The notes below the pieces were generated by a model that saw only the letters and a list, made by a program, of their open reading frames with translations, did not search any database and had not been told where the DNA came from. Source: an uncultured Clostridiaceae bacterium (lineage in GTDB: Bacteria > Bacillota > Clostridia > Oscillospirales > Ruminococcaceae). Taken from it: a stretch of 22,150 bases of DNA. Shown here one piece after another: positions 1 through 8,420 of the stretch. Where the stretch lies: the NCBI GenBank assembly GCA_946411985.1, contig CAMKFY010000008.1:1-22150 (forward strand), in the 5' to 3' direction. A program made the translations under genes and the position numbers. Positions within the stretch are counted from its first letter, which is position 1, and every line of letters starts with the position of its first letter.

Positions 1-100
1 GCATTACAACAAAGCTATTAAATAAAGTTTAATTTATGAAACACTACTTAATAGCATAAGTTTTTATACATAATATAAAATTAGAATAGATTTTTTTAAA
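1..100. other. Non-coding AT-rich left edge with a weak inverted repeat
   Basis: No gene is visible here. An 8-bp inverted repeat (GCTATTAA at 14-21, TTAATAGC at 48-55) lies downstream of the minus-strand ychF stop and could fold with a 26-nt loop. It lacks a convincing T-tract on the minus strand, so calling it a terminator would be speculative. Confidence 0.3.
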
Positions 101-1198
101 TTAAACGTTAAACCTAAAGGTTATAATGTCCCCATCTTCAACAATATAATTCTTGCCTTCTGTGCGTACTGCGCCATTTTCTCTAGCTTCTGCTATATTT
201 TTATATTTAATAAAATCATTGTAAGATATAACTTCAGCGCATATAAAACCGCGCTCAAAATCTGAGTGTATTTTTCCTGCAGCTTGTGGGGCATATGTTC
301 CTTTTTTTATAGTCCAGGCGCGCACTTCGTCTTCTCCTGCAGTGAGGTATGAAATTAAGCCCAAAGTTTCGTAGCCTGCTTTAATTATTCTATCTAGCCC
401 CGATTCTTCTAAGCCTATTTCGTTTAAAAATAGCATCTTTTCTTCGTTTTGCATTCCAGCAATATCTTCTTCTATTTTTGCGCATATGGGAAATATAGCA
501 GAATGTTCTTGTTTTGCAAAGCTTATTAAATTTTGTAAATTTTTATTGTTTTCTAACCCGTTTTTGTAGTCTTCTTCTTTTAAGTTTGCGCCATATATAA
601 CAGGCTTTGAAGTTATGAGCCCTAAAGAACTTATTATTTCTTTAAATTCTTCTTCTGCTTCAAAACTTTTTGCAACGTTGCCCTCTTCCAACCAACTTAA
701 AAGTTTGCTCAAAATGTCTATATGCGCATTTAAAGATTTTGTTCCTTTAGCTTGCTTTTTTAGTTTTTCTATTCTTTTTGTTAGCAATTCTATATCTGAA
801 AGTATTAGTTCTATATTTATAGTTTGTATATCTTGTATTGGGTTTATAACACTATTTACATGTATTATATTTTCGTCTTCAAAACACCGCACAAGGTGTA
901 TTATAGCGTCTACTTCTCTTATGTTTGCAAGAAATTTATTACCAAGCCCTTCTCCCTGAGACGCTCCTTTAACAAGCCCTGCTATATCTATAAATTTTAA
1001 TGTGGCGGGCGTTAATTTTTTTGGCTTATATATTTTATATAATTCTGTTAACCTGTTATCGGGCACGCTCACTATTCCCACATTTGGCTCTATTGTGCAA
1101 AATGGGTAGTTACGCGACTCAGCAGCTATTTTGTTGCATAAAGCGTTAAATAGCGTGCTTTTGCCCACATTAGGCAAACCTACAATTCCAAGTTCCAT
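101..1198 (-). CDS. ychF: Ribosome-associated ATPase YchF (Obg/OLA1 family)
   Basis: Translation-linked P-loop NTPase that binds ribosomes and, in this family, prefers ATP to GTP. The protein opens with MELGIVGLPNVGKST, which carries the Walker A/G1 loop. A G3 region (DIAGLVKGASQGEGLG) follows, then NLKE in place of the GTPase NKxD motif; an NxxE at this point is the family hallmark and explains the ATP preference. The C-terminal part (YLTAGEDEVRAW onward) is the TGS domain. An in-frame ATG four codons upstream (1210) is disfavoured because it overlaps a good Shine-Dalgarno (GAGGTG, 1208-1213) that sits 9 nt before the ATG at 1198. The resulting 365 aa matches the usual family length. It is transcribed away from cinA and lies downstream of the ROK gene on the same strand with a 39-nt gap, so co-transcription is possible. 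Housekeeping gene with no defects seen. Confidence 0.96.
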   Translation of the reverse strand: MELGIVGLPNVGKSTLFNALCNKIAAESRNYPFCTIEPNVGIVSVPDNRLTELYKIYKPKKLTPATLKFIDIAGLVKGASQGEGLGNKFLANIREVDAIIHLVRCFEDENIIHVNSVINPIQDIQTINIELILSDIELLTKRIEKLKKQAKGTKSLNAHIDILSKLLSWLEEGNVAKSFEAEEEFKEIISSLGLITSKPVIYGANLKEEDYKNGLENNKNLQNLISFAKQEHSAIFPICAKIEEDIAGMQNEEKMLFLNEIGLEESGLDRIIKAGYETLGLISYLTAGEDEVRAWTIKKGTYAPQAAGKIHSDFERGFICAEVISYNDFIKYKNIAEARENGAVRTEGKNYIVEDGDIITFRFNV

Positions 1199-1237
1199 AA
1201 TATAAAACACCTCACAAAATTTAAACTTACTAATTTA

Positions 1238-2308
1238 TTAATTTTTAATATGTTCTAAATTTAAAAAAGCATTGCTAACAGATATAGCACAGGCAGCGAG
1301 GTATATATCTGTTTTTAATATTTTACTATGTTTACATATATTTTCAACACCTTTTGGCATATATTTTAACATAGCTTTTTTAAAATGTTTATTAAACATT
1401 GCGTTTTCGAAGAGTTCGCCGTAAATTATAACATTTTTAACGTTAAAAAGTTGGCTAGCGTTATATATTGCTACCGCAAAATATTTACAAAACTCTTCAA
1501 AAAGTATGTTGAGCTCAGATTTGTTTTTGCCAGCGTTGGCAAATTTTTCTTTTAGTGTTTCGTAGTAACTTTGCATTGTTATTGTTTTGTTTTTCTCTTT
1601 AAACAGAACAATCTTTTCAAAATTGCAATAACTAATTTCATATTTTTCATATATTTTAAACTGTTCTATTGTTAGAGTTTTTATTTTGTTAGATGCGAAT
1701 ATGAATATATTTTTTTCTAGCGGTTCGTATTTGTTGAAAAAGAACAGAAATTCACATAAAGCCAATCCATTTCTTATATTATCAGAGTATATAGGTATGT
1801 TAAGTTCGTTTTTTAGGTGGTTTTTTAAATATTCGGTTGAATGTTTAAAATTATTATTTTCGCAGCAAATTCCTAGAGCTAATATATCTTTTTTATTTAT
1901 GTAATTTTCTTTTAAAACTCTATAGAAAAAATCTAATATTATTTTTAATATGCTATCTATAGTGTCTTCACTTTTGGTCTTAATTTTTTGCTGTGTTATA
2001 GTTTCGCCTTTTAGGTTACAAATTCCAATATTTAAGCTGTTTGATTCTATTACAGCGCCAAATATAAATTTAAAATTTTCGTTTATTTTTATATATTGCC
2101 TTTTCTTGCCTGATTTTTTTTCTGAGTTTTCTAAGTCTAAAATTGAAAATATTTCGTTAATTATTTTTTTATTAATTAACACTTTTGTTATATTTGTTAT
2201 GCTTGCTCTAGACATGTTTAGTATTTGCGCTATTTCCACTCTTGAAATAAAGTTTTTAAAGAAAATAATTTTTATTACTTTGTTAAATTTATGTAAAATT
2301 CTGTTCAT
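1238..2308 (-). CDS. Degenerate ROK/NagC-type transcriptional regulator
   Basis: Probably a sugar-responsive repressor-like protein of the ROK family (HTH plus a sugar-kinase-like fold). Residues about 21-50 (VEIAQILNMSRASITNITK) look like the winged-helix DNA-binding segment of NagC/XylR proteins. The phosphate-1-like strand around residues 80-102 (FIFGAVIESNSLNIGICNLKGE) has the spacing of the ROK start but lacks the kinase DxGxT motif, which is common in ROK repressors. A segment like the ligand-site strand follows (IPIYSDNIRNGLALCE). The CxCGxxGCxE zinc motif that normally comes next is absent, and this middle part is very rich in Lys, Asn, Ile and Phe. The end (DIYLAACAISVSNAF) resembles the last ROK helix. 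The 356 aa are somewhat short for a ROK repressor (usually about 380-400). An AGAAGG lies about 12 nt before the ATG, which is weak. It could have lost sugar sensing; the target is unknown, with the ABC importer of this window as one guess. Confidence 0.7.
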   Translation of the reverse strand: MNRILHKFNKVIKIIFFKNFISRVEIAQILNMSRASITNITKVLINKKIINEIFSILDLENSEKKSGKKRQYIKINENFKFIFGAVIESNSLNIGICNLKGETITQQKIKTKSEDTIDSILKIILDFFYRVLKENYINKKDILALGICCENNNFKHSTEYLKNHLKNELNIPIYSDNIRNGLALCEFLFFFNKYEPLEKNIFIFASNKIKTLTIEQFKIYEKYEISYCNFEKIVLFKEKNKTITMQSYYETLKEKFANAGKNKSELNILFEEFCKYFAVAIYNASQLFNVKNVIIYGELFENAMFNKHFKKAMLKYMPKGVENICKHSKILKTDIYLAACAISVSNAFLNLEHIKN

Positions 2309-2525
2309 TTTAAGTAAAACCTTCTAGTTTTTTATATTAAGTTATTAAATACTTTAATATACATAAAAGTAAATGCAGGTGTATAATTTAATAATATTAA
2401 GTTTTAGCATAAATATATTATAGCAATATAAACTAAATAAATTATATTATATTATATATTACCAAATTATATATATATTGTGTTATATTATACATAAAAA
2501 AGATGTGCAGGGGTAGGTGTTACGT

Positions 2526-3776
2526 ATGGTTGCAGAAATAATAAATGTGGGCAGCGAAATATTATTGGGAGATATATTAAATACAAATGCAAACTATTTG
2601 TGTAAGAGTTTGAGTAGTTTGGGCATAGATGTTTATACTGTTGTGTGCGTTGGCGATAACGAAACTAGGCTTAAAAATGCAATATTTGCTGCTCTAACAA
2701 GAAGCGATATAATATTTTTAACTGGAGGGCTAGGGCCCACTAAAGATGATATAACAAAAGAGGTGTTGGCAAACCTAATAAAAAGGCCGCTAGTGCAAAG
2801 TGAAGTTGTTAAAAGGCAGATAGAACTAAAATTTGAGCATATTAATGGCGAAATCCCACAAAATAACTATAAGCAGAGCATGGTTATTAGTGGCGCTGAA
2901 ATATTTTATAATGAAAATGGCACGGCGCCTGGCATGGCAATAGAGTATGAAAACAAAATTATTATATTGCTTCCAGGGCCACCAAATGAATTGATACCGT
3001 TATTTAATTCTAGCGTGGTTTCATATCTTTCAAAATTTAAAAGTTATGTTATACATTCTAAAAATGTAAATATTTTCGGTTTGCCGGAGTCTCGTGTAGA
3101 CGAGTTAATATCTGATATATTAGATAGCAAAAACCCAACAGTAGGGATATATGCTAGCGCTGCGCAGGTGCGCCTTAGAGTTACGGCTAAAGCATCTAAT
3201 AAGAGTATATGTATATATATGATTGACGCAGTTATAGATAAAATAAAAGAAAGGCTAAAAGGTTATGTATATGGCGTAGATGTTTTAAATATGGAAAACG
3301 CATTGGTGGATGCTTTTAAGTTTAAAAATAAAACTCTTGCTGTGGCTGAAAGCTGCACTGGAGGCCTAATAAGTTCTAGTATTGTTAACGTGGCAGGCTC
3401 TAGCGAATGTTTTAAAATGGGCGTTGTTTGCTACTCAAACTATGCAAAGCAGAAAATATTAGGAATAAAAAAAGATATTTTAAACAAATATGGAGCTGTT
3501 AGCTTTATTGTTGCTAAAAATATGGCTCAGTCTGTGCGTAAGCTTTCCAAATCTCATATTGGAATATCTACAACAGGAGTGGCAGGGCCTGGTGGAGGCA
3601 GTATATTAAAACCAGTGGGCCTCGTGTATATAGGCATATCTTCTGAAAATAAAACCAAGGTGTATAAGCTATTAATTTCTAAAAGCGAGGAAAATTATAG
3701 AAATAAAATAAGACTTAAAGCTGCTCTTTTTGCTATGAATAAAGCTCGGCAGGAAGTGTTGGGCGAGAAAATTTAG
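2526..3776 (+). CDS. cinA: CinA: MoCF-like domain fused to nicotinamide-nucleotide amidase
   Basis: Two-domain CinA (416 aa, normal length). The N-terminal half is the MoCF/COG1058 domain, with MVAEIINVGSEILLGD at the start and GGLGPTKDD at residues about 67-75. In characterised relatives this half has ADP-ribose/NAD-related pyrophosphatase activity. The C-terminal part, from about residue 255, is the PncC/CinA_C domain (AESCTGG followed by a GVAGPGGG loop), which deamidates nicotinamide mononucleotide to nicotinate mononucleotide in NAD salvage. The link to competence is historical and recA is not adjacent here. A GTG at 2517 is also in frame, but it lies inside the ribosome-binding region (AGGGGTAGGTG, 2509-2519); the ATG at 2526 has correct spacing and the family start sequence. 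It converges on hydF with 12 nt between the stop codons. Confidence 0.93.
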   Translation: MVAEIINVGSEILLGDILNTNANYLCKSLSSLGIDVYTVVCVGDNETRLKNAIFAALTRSDIIFLTGGLGPTKDDITKEVLANLIKRPLVQSEVVKRQIELKFEHINGEIPQNNYKQSMVISGAEIFYNENGTAPGMAIEYENKIIILLPGPPNELIPLFNSSVVSYLSKFKSYVIHSKNVNIFGLPESRVDELISDILDSKNPTVGIYASAAQVRLRVTAKASNKSICIYMIDAVIDKIKERLKGYVYGVDVLNMENALVDAFKFKNKTLAVAESCTGGLISSSIVNVAGSSECFKMGVVCYSNYAKQKILGIKKDILNKYGAVSFIVAKNMAQSVRKLSKSHIGISTTGVAGPGGGSILKPVGLVYIGISSENKTKVYKLLISKSEENYRNKIRLKAALFAMNKARQEVLGEKI

Positions 3777-3778
3777 CT

Positions 3779-3797
3779 AAGCTGTATTTTACAGTTT
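3779..3797. terminator. Small hairpin between convergent cinA and hydF
   Basis: AAGCTGTA and TACAGTTT pair (one G-U) around a 3-nt loop, directly after the cinA stop and overlapping the hydF stop codon. The T-tract is weak on both strands, so this is only a candidate bidirectional terminator. Confidence 0.35.
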
Positions 3798-4979
3798 ATT
3801 TAAAAACTCTGTGCTTTTTGCTAAAACGCCGTTTATATATGATATTAAAACTCCATAGTTTGTTATAGACACGTTATTTTGCGCGCAAATTTTGAACCTA
3901 TTTTTTATTCTTCTAGCGGTTGTCATGCAGCCCCCGCAATGCACCACTAGTTTGTAATCTTTTATGTTTTCTTCAAAATTTACACCTGTTAAGAATTTAA
4001 ATTTTGGGCTTTTCTTTGTATAGTTTTCTATCCATTTTGGTATTTTAACGCTGCCAACATCGCACGCTTTTTTTTTATGCGTGCAACTTTCGAGTATTAA
4101 TATGCTGTCTTTAGATGTTATATTTTCTAAAGCTTTAACCCCATTTATGGCGGATTTTAATATTCCTTTTTGACGCGCTAAAAGAATTGAAAAGGATGTT
4201 ACTAAAATATTTTTCGGAGTTTTACTAAATATTTTGGAGAATATTTGGCTATCGGTTATTACTAGTTTTGGCGGTTTTTCTAAATTTTTTAGAAATTTTT
4301 CATATTCTGAAAACCTGCAAATATAACATATTGCTCCTATTCTTAGTATATCGTTTATTAGTTGTTGTTGTGGCAAAATTAGCCTTGCTTTTGGGTATGC
4401 CTCATCCATTACAATAACTAAAAGTATAACATCCATAGGCTTTAAAAGATCTGATATTATTGGTGTTTCTTTTTCTGCTTTGAAATGTTGTGATATTACG
4501 TTTATTAATATATTTATATTTTCCTTTGTTTTTGCATTAACTCTAACTATATTATAATTTTCTGAGTTTTTATATGCTTTGCGGCAGTTCAAGTTAAATT
4601 CGTTTATAACTATTATTAGCGGTATATTTTTAAGCTTTATTTTTTCTAATATAGCTTTTTCATATTTGCCTACGCTGTAGTTGTTTTTTAATATTAAAAT
4701 TGCAGCGTCTACGTAATTTAAAATGCTAAAGCTTTTATTTGTTCGCATCATGCCAACATATTCTTCGTTATCATCTATTCCTGGAGTGTCTATTAACATA
4801 GATGGGCCAATATTTGGAATTTCCATAGCTTTAAAAACTGGGTCTGTTGTTGTTCCTTTTTTTTCTGATACTATGGCAATATTTTGATTTGTTATTGCGT
4901 TTATTAAACTAGATTTTCCGGAATTGCATCTGCCAAATATTCCAATATGAAATCTATTTCCAATTGGTGTGTTATTCAT
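3789..4979 (-). CDS. hydF: [FeFe]-hydrogenase maturation GTPase HydF
   Basis: Scaffold protein that receives the diiron precursor made by HydE/HydG and delivers it to apo-[FeFe] hydrogenase in the cytoplasm. Order along 396 aa: P-loop GRCNSGKSS (16-24), switch GTTTDPV (42-48), G3 DTPG (64-67), a middle dimerisation region, then the 4Fe-4S site. The site has the family pattern CTH (C299, H301) followed about 45 residues later by HCGGC (H347, C348, C351), and the protein ends with the typical TNYGVLISYINGVL segment. The G4 position reads NEFN (about residues 126-129) instead of NKxD, which is unusual (see findings). It lies downstream of hydG on the same strand with a 138-nt AT-rich gap and no obvious terminator between them, so co-transcription is likely. 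No hydE or hydrogenase gene is in the window. Confidence 0.95.
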   Translation of the reverse strand: MNNTPIGNRFHIGIFGRCNSGKSSLINAITNQNIAIVSEKKGTTTDPVFKAMEIPNIGPSMLIDTPGIDDNEEYVGMMRTNKSFSILNYVDAAILILKNNYSVGKYEKAILEKIKLKNIPLIIVINEFNLNCRKAYKNSENYNIVRVNAKTKENINILINVISQHFKAEKETPIISDLLKPMDVILLVIVMDEAYPKARLILPQQQLINDILRIGAICYICRFSEYEKFLKNLEKPPKLVITDSQIFSKIFSKTPKNILVTSFSILLARQKGILKSAINGVKALENITSKDSILILESCTHKKKACDVGSVKIPKWIENYTKKSPKFKFLTGVNFEENIKDYKLVVHCGGCMTTARRIKNRFKICAQNNVSITNYGVLISYINGVLAKSTEFLNKL

Positions 4980-5117
4980 TTCAAACCTTTCTAAAAGTAT
5001 TATATATATTTAATATATTGTGCTCTAATTAAAATATTTTTTGCATAAATTAAATTAAAATATAAATATTATTTAATTTAGTAGGGAAGTGTTATATTTT
5101 AAGTTTAAAATTTATAA

Positions 5118-6545
5118 TTAGAAAAATATATCTCTTTTATTATTCTCTATATTTTTAATATATTTTATGGTTTCATCTTTAACTAGTTCATTTTTAATAT
5201 TTTTTATTTCTTCTTCTATTAACTTTTGCCCTAATTCTTTTGTTGGCTTTGTTGCAAAATCTTGTAGATATTCTTTTAAAGAAAGTATTGCATTTGGAGT
5301 GCAAAAATTTTTAATTTCGCCATTCCTACTAAAATCCATAAATTTTGTTCCTACTCTTTGTTGCCTATAGCATGCTGTGCAAAAGCTCGGAATATATTTC
5401 AATTTTAAAAGCCAGTATATTATTTCTTCTAATGTTCTTTTATCGGATGTTTCAAATTGTGCAGAACTTTTTATATATTCATCTCTATTTTTAGAATATC
5501 CACCAATGCTTGTTAGCGAGCCACCAGATATTTGAGATACGCCAATATTTAGCCCTTCTTTTCTAATTATTTCATTTTCTCTTGTAGATATTATAATGCC
5601 TGTGTATGGCACAGCTATTCTAAAGCAGGCTATTATTTTAAGAAATGTTTTATCGTCTACGGCATTTTCAAATTTTGTTAAATCTATTTCATTTGCAGCT
5701 TTAATTCTTGGTATAGATATTGTGTGTGGCCCTATTTTAAATATTGCTTCTAAGTGTTCTTTATGCATTAAAAGTGCTGTAAAATCATATTTATAGTCAC
5801 ACAGTCCAAATAATACTCCACAACCAACATCATCTATGCCAGCTTTTAAAGCTCTATCCATAGCAGTTGTGTGGTAGGAGTAGTTGCTTTTTGGGCCGGT
5901 TGGGTGGAATTTTTCATACAATTCTTTGTTATATGTTTCTTGAAATAAAATATATGTGCCTATATTTTTTTCTTTTAATTTTTTATAATTTTCTATTGTG
6001 GTTGCGGCAATGTTTACGTTAATACGTCTTATTTTATTGTTTGCGTTTGTGCCTGTTGTGTTATATATTGTGTCTATTGCTTGAAATATATAGTTTAACG
6101 AGCAATTTTCATAATCTTCGCCAGCTTCTAGAGCTATTCTTTTGTGACCCATGTTAATAAGTGCCCTAACTTCGTTCTCTATTTCTTTTTGGGTTAGCTT
6201 TTTCCTAACTGTAGTTTTGTTATTTATGCAATATGGGCAATATACGCAGCCATTTGTGCAATAGTTAGATATGTAGAGTGGTGCAAAAAGCACTACTCTA
6301 TTTCCATATATTGTTTCTTTTATCTTTTTTGCTAAACTAAATATTTCGGCATTTTTTTCTTTAATATTGCAAACAAGTAGCAGCAATGCTTCTTTGTGGT
6401 TTAAACCTTTTAAATTTTTAGCTTTTTCAATTACATTGCTTATTAATTTTTCATTGCTTTTATTTTCAGTTGCAAAATTTATGCTCCTAATTATTTCTTC
6501 GTTGTTTATAAATTCTTCAGCGTTGCTACACATTTCATAGCACAT
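5118..6545 (-). CDS. hydG: [FeFe]-hydrogenase maturation radical SAM tyrosine lyase HydG
   Basis: Radical SAM enzyme that cleaves tyrosine to p-cresol and dehydroglycine and yields the CO and CN- ligands of the H-cluster. The SAM-binding cluster motif CX3CX2C is intact (C96, C100, C103 in NYCTNGCVYC). The C-terminal auxiliary cluster motif CX2CX22C is also intact (C389, C392, C415), and this motif separates HydG from the related tyrosine lyase ThiH. Length 475 aa is normal. The start is well supported: AGGAGGT at 6551-6557 lies 5 nt before the ATG. It is the first gene of the hydG-hydF pair. A strong 12-bp hairpin sits about 30 nt upstream (see separate entry), so transcription either starts before it or passes through it. 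With HydF it implies H2 production or uptake by an [FeFe] hydrogenase. Confidence 0.96.
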   Translation of the reverse strand: MCYEMCSNAEEFINNEEIIRSINFATENKSNEKLISNVIEKAKNLKGLNHKEALLLLVCNIKEKNAEIFSLAKKIKETIYGNRVVLFAPLYISNYCTNGCVYCPYCINNKTTVRKKLTQKEIENEVRALINMGHKRIALEAGEDYENCSLNYIFQAIDTIYNTTGTNANNKIRRINVNIAATTIENYKKLKEKNIGTYILFQETYNKELYEKFHPTGPKSNYSYHTTAMDRALKAGIDDVGCGVLFGLCDYKYDFTALLMHKEHLEAIFKIGPHTISIPRIKAANEIDLTKFENAVDDKTFLKIIACFRIAVPYTGIIISTRENEIIRKEGLNIGVSQISGGSLTSIGGYSKNRDEYIKSSAQFETSDKRTLEEIIYWLLKLKYIPSFCTACYRQQRVGTKFMDFSRNGEIKNFCTPNAILSLKEYLQDFATKPTKELGQKLIEEEIKNIKNELVKDETIKYIKNIENNKRDIFF

Positions 6546-6570
6546 TGTTTACCTCCTAATATTTTATAAT

Positions 6571-6605
6571 AAAATTTGTGCGAATGCCAAACCCATTCGC
6601 ACAAA
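6571..6605 (-). terminator. 12-bp hairpin upstream of hydG (terminator or leader element)
   Basis: TTTGTGCGAATG (6575-6586) and CATTCGCACAAA (6594-6605) form a perfect 12-bp stem with a 7-nt loop. On the minus strand it is followed by TTTTATTAT, which fits an intrinsic terminator for the solute-binding-protein gene ending 129 nt before it. Only 29 nt separate it from the hydG start, leaving no room for a separate hydG promoter downstream, so it may instead be an attenuator, a transcript-stabilising element or an operator. Confidence 0.65.
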
Positions 6606-6733
6606 AATTTAAATAATTTAGTAATTTCAAGCTTATGTCTAATAAATTTAAGGCGAAGTTTGCACACAGCTGTATCTTTAAGATAAAAAAATTTACATTA
6701 TTATTTTTTTAAATAGTTTTGTATGTAAACACA

Positions 6734-8161
6734 CTACTGATTTTTAGATATTTCTTTCCATAACCTTTTACTAGGCTCTTCCACCGTTTTGAAGAAAGAT
6801 TGTTCTGAAAAATCTTTAGTTGCAAAATATTTCTGTAAAAACGTGCCAACGCCTTCTCTAGAAAATTCTTCTGTTTTTATGAGGCTAAGGTCTCCAGAAA
6901 TTATATTATTTTCTTTTATTGCTTTTTTTAGAGTTTCGTTAAAAGAGCTACTATCTTTAAAAAGTTGATTTGCGCCTTTCATTGGGCTAATAAAGCATAG
7001 TTCATTTGTGTAGTAGTCTTGCATTTCGGGTGAGAAGAAAAATTCTAAAAATTTTTCTATTTTCTTATACTTATCATCGCTTACATTTTTATTTATAACA
7101 AAATATTGGCCAGTGGACACCACATATTTGCCCTTTTCTTGTGGCGCTATAGGTGTGTTTAACGGCAGCATAATGAGTTCTTTTGAAAGGCCGTCTTTGT
7201 TTTGCTCTTCATGCTGCTTAATTTTGCTTGCAAGCCATACTCCTTGCTGTGTGGCAGCACCAGATTTCATAAACAAACCATTGTCTACAACGTCGTCATA
7301 TTTTTGAGACATGGCATTATTTTGGCTATACGAATATAAAACGTCCATAAATGTTTTATAATGTTTAAACCCTTTTCCTGGCAATTCTTTTGCATTAAAT
7401 GCTTCGTGAATAGGGTTGTAGTCTTTTGGGGCGTTTTCAGGGTAGAAATCTTCATTAATAAACGGCACGAAGCCATGATTACCCTGCACCCAAGCCTCTC
7501 CTAAAGGCATAAGAAACACAGAACTAATATTTGGGAATTTAGCTAAAAGGTTTGCATCTTTTTGGCTTATAGCTTGCTTTAACTTTTCAAATGCAGCCAC
7601 CATTCCATCCCAACTATACATGCTACTAGTATCTATTCCAACCGTTTCAAACATTAATTTGTTTATTATAAACCCATAGCCTTCAATGCATTCTGGCACT
7701 CCGTATATTTTATTATCAAAACCTTTAACAGAGCCTAGCCACCGCTCATCCATTTTCTTAACTAAAGGCATATCATCTAAACATTTAATATGATCTTTAC
7801 TTTGTTGATATTCCCCAAAAGACGCAATATTCCAAAAATCTGGCAAATTTCCAGCGTTTGCTGAAGCTTTAAATTGTTCAGCATAACTTCCGCTTCCGCC
7901 GTGCGTGATTATATTAATTTGCACATCTGGGTTTTTTTCTTGAAACTTTTTTGCCAAATTTTCAAGTTGCTCTTTAACTTCTATTTTACTGCTCCAAAAG
8001 GTTAATATTGTTTTTTTGTTGTTTTTACTATCATTGTTGTTGTTTCCTAAACATCCAGTTAAAACTAGCGATGCAATAGAAATTGTTGAAACTATTAATA
8101 ACGAAATTTTTAACATTTTGCTTTTAAAAAATTTATTTGCCTTAAATTTTAAAATTTTCAT
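6734..8161 (-). CDS. Carbohydrate ABC transporter substrate-binding lipoprotein
   Basis: Extracellular solute-binding protein of the carbohydrate type (family 1, MalE/UgpB-like), which captures sugar at the cell surface and hands it to the adjacent permeases. A lysine-rich n-region, a hydrophobic stretch (about 19-34) and a lipobox LTGC with the lipidated Cys at residue 37 are visible, followed by an Asn-rich linker. The mature part has family features such as ILTFWSS at the start, VQINIITHGGSGSYAEQF, and PDFWNIASFGEYQQ. Length 475 aa is slightly long because of the N-terminal region. AAGGAGA lies 7 nt before the ATG. It has its own promoter (8332-8359) although it follows the permease genes, which would allow the binding protein to be made in excess. 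The specific sugar cannot be read from the sequence. Confidence 0.88.
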   Translation of the reverse strand: MKILKFKANKFFKSKMLKISLLIVSTISIASLVLTGCLGNNNNDSKNNKKTILTFWSSKIEVKEQLENLAKKFQEKNPDVQINIITHGGSGSYAEQFKASANAGNLPDFWNIASFGEYQQSKDHIKCLDDMPLVKKMDERWLGSVKGFDNKIYGVPECIEGYGFIINKLMFETVGIDTSSMYSWDGMVAAFEKLKQAISQKDANLLAKFPNISSVFLMPLGEAWVQGNHGFVPFINEDFYPENAPKDYNPIHEAFNAKELPGKGFKHYKTFMDVLYSYSQNNAMSQKYDDVVDNGLFMKSGAATQQGVWLASKIKQHEEQNKDGLSKELIMLPLNTPIAPQEKGKYVVSTGQYFVINKNVSDDKYKKIEKFLEFFFSPEMQDYYTNELCFISPMKGANQLFKDSSSFNETLKKAIKENNIISGDLSLIKTEEFSREGVGTFLQKYFATKDFSEQSFFKTVEEPSKRLWKEISKNQ

Positions 8162-8331
8162 ATGCTAATCTCCTTATATTATAAAGTTTGTATACTATAG
8201 TAACAAGTTTGGGCAATATGTATGGCGTTACAAAATTTAAAATTTAAAATAAAAGACGTCTACTTTTTCTAACTTTCAAGCATTGTTGCTAAGCCAAATA
8301 ATAATAAAACTCTATTAATTAAACTTTGTGT

Positions 8332-8359
8332 ATTATAACATTTTTTAAATTTTTTACAA
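8332..8359 (-). promoter_or_regulatory. Promoter of the solute-binding-protein gene
   Basis: On the minus strand, TTGTAA (8354-8359) and a perfect TATAAT (8332-8337) are separated by 16 nt. The predicted start near 8325 gives a leader of about 160 nt before the ATG at 8161. The rest of 8162-8420 shows no open reading frame of interest. Confidence 0.7.
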
Positions 8360-8420
8360 GTTTTTATGTTGTCGATGTATATTATATATATTCAAAATAT
8401 TTTAAATATATAATATAAAC

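Noticed and set aside
2400..2480. TATAT-type runs upstream of cinA as a repeat element or origin-like AT box
   Set aside because: The whole intergenic region is AT-rich and no regular unit, DnaA box or palindrome stands out.
6563..6591. TTGGCA-16-TATAAA on the minus strand overlapping the hydG hairpin, as a promoter
   Set aside because: Transcription would start near 6556, inside the hydG Shine-Dalgarno sequence, leaving the message without a usable ribosome-binding site.
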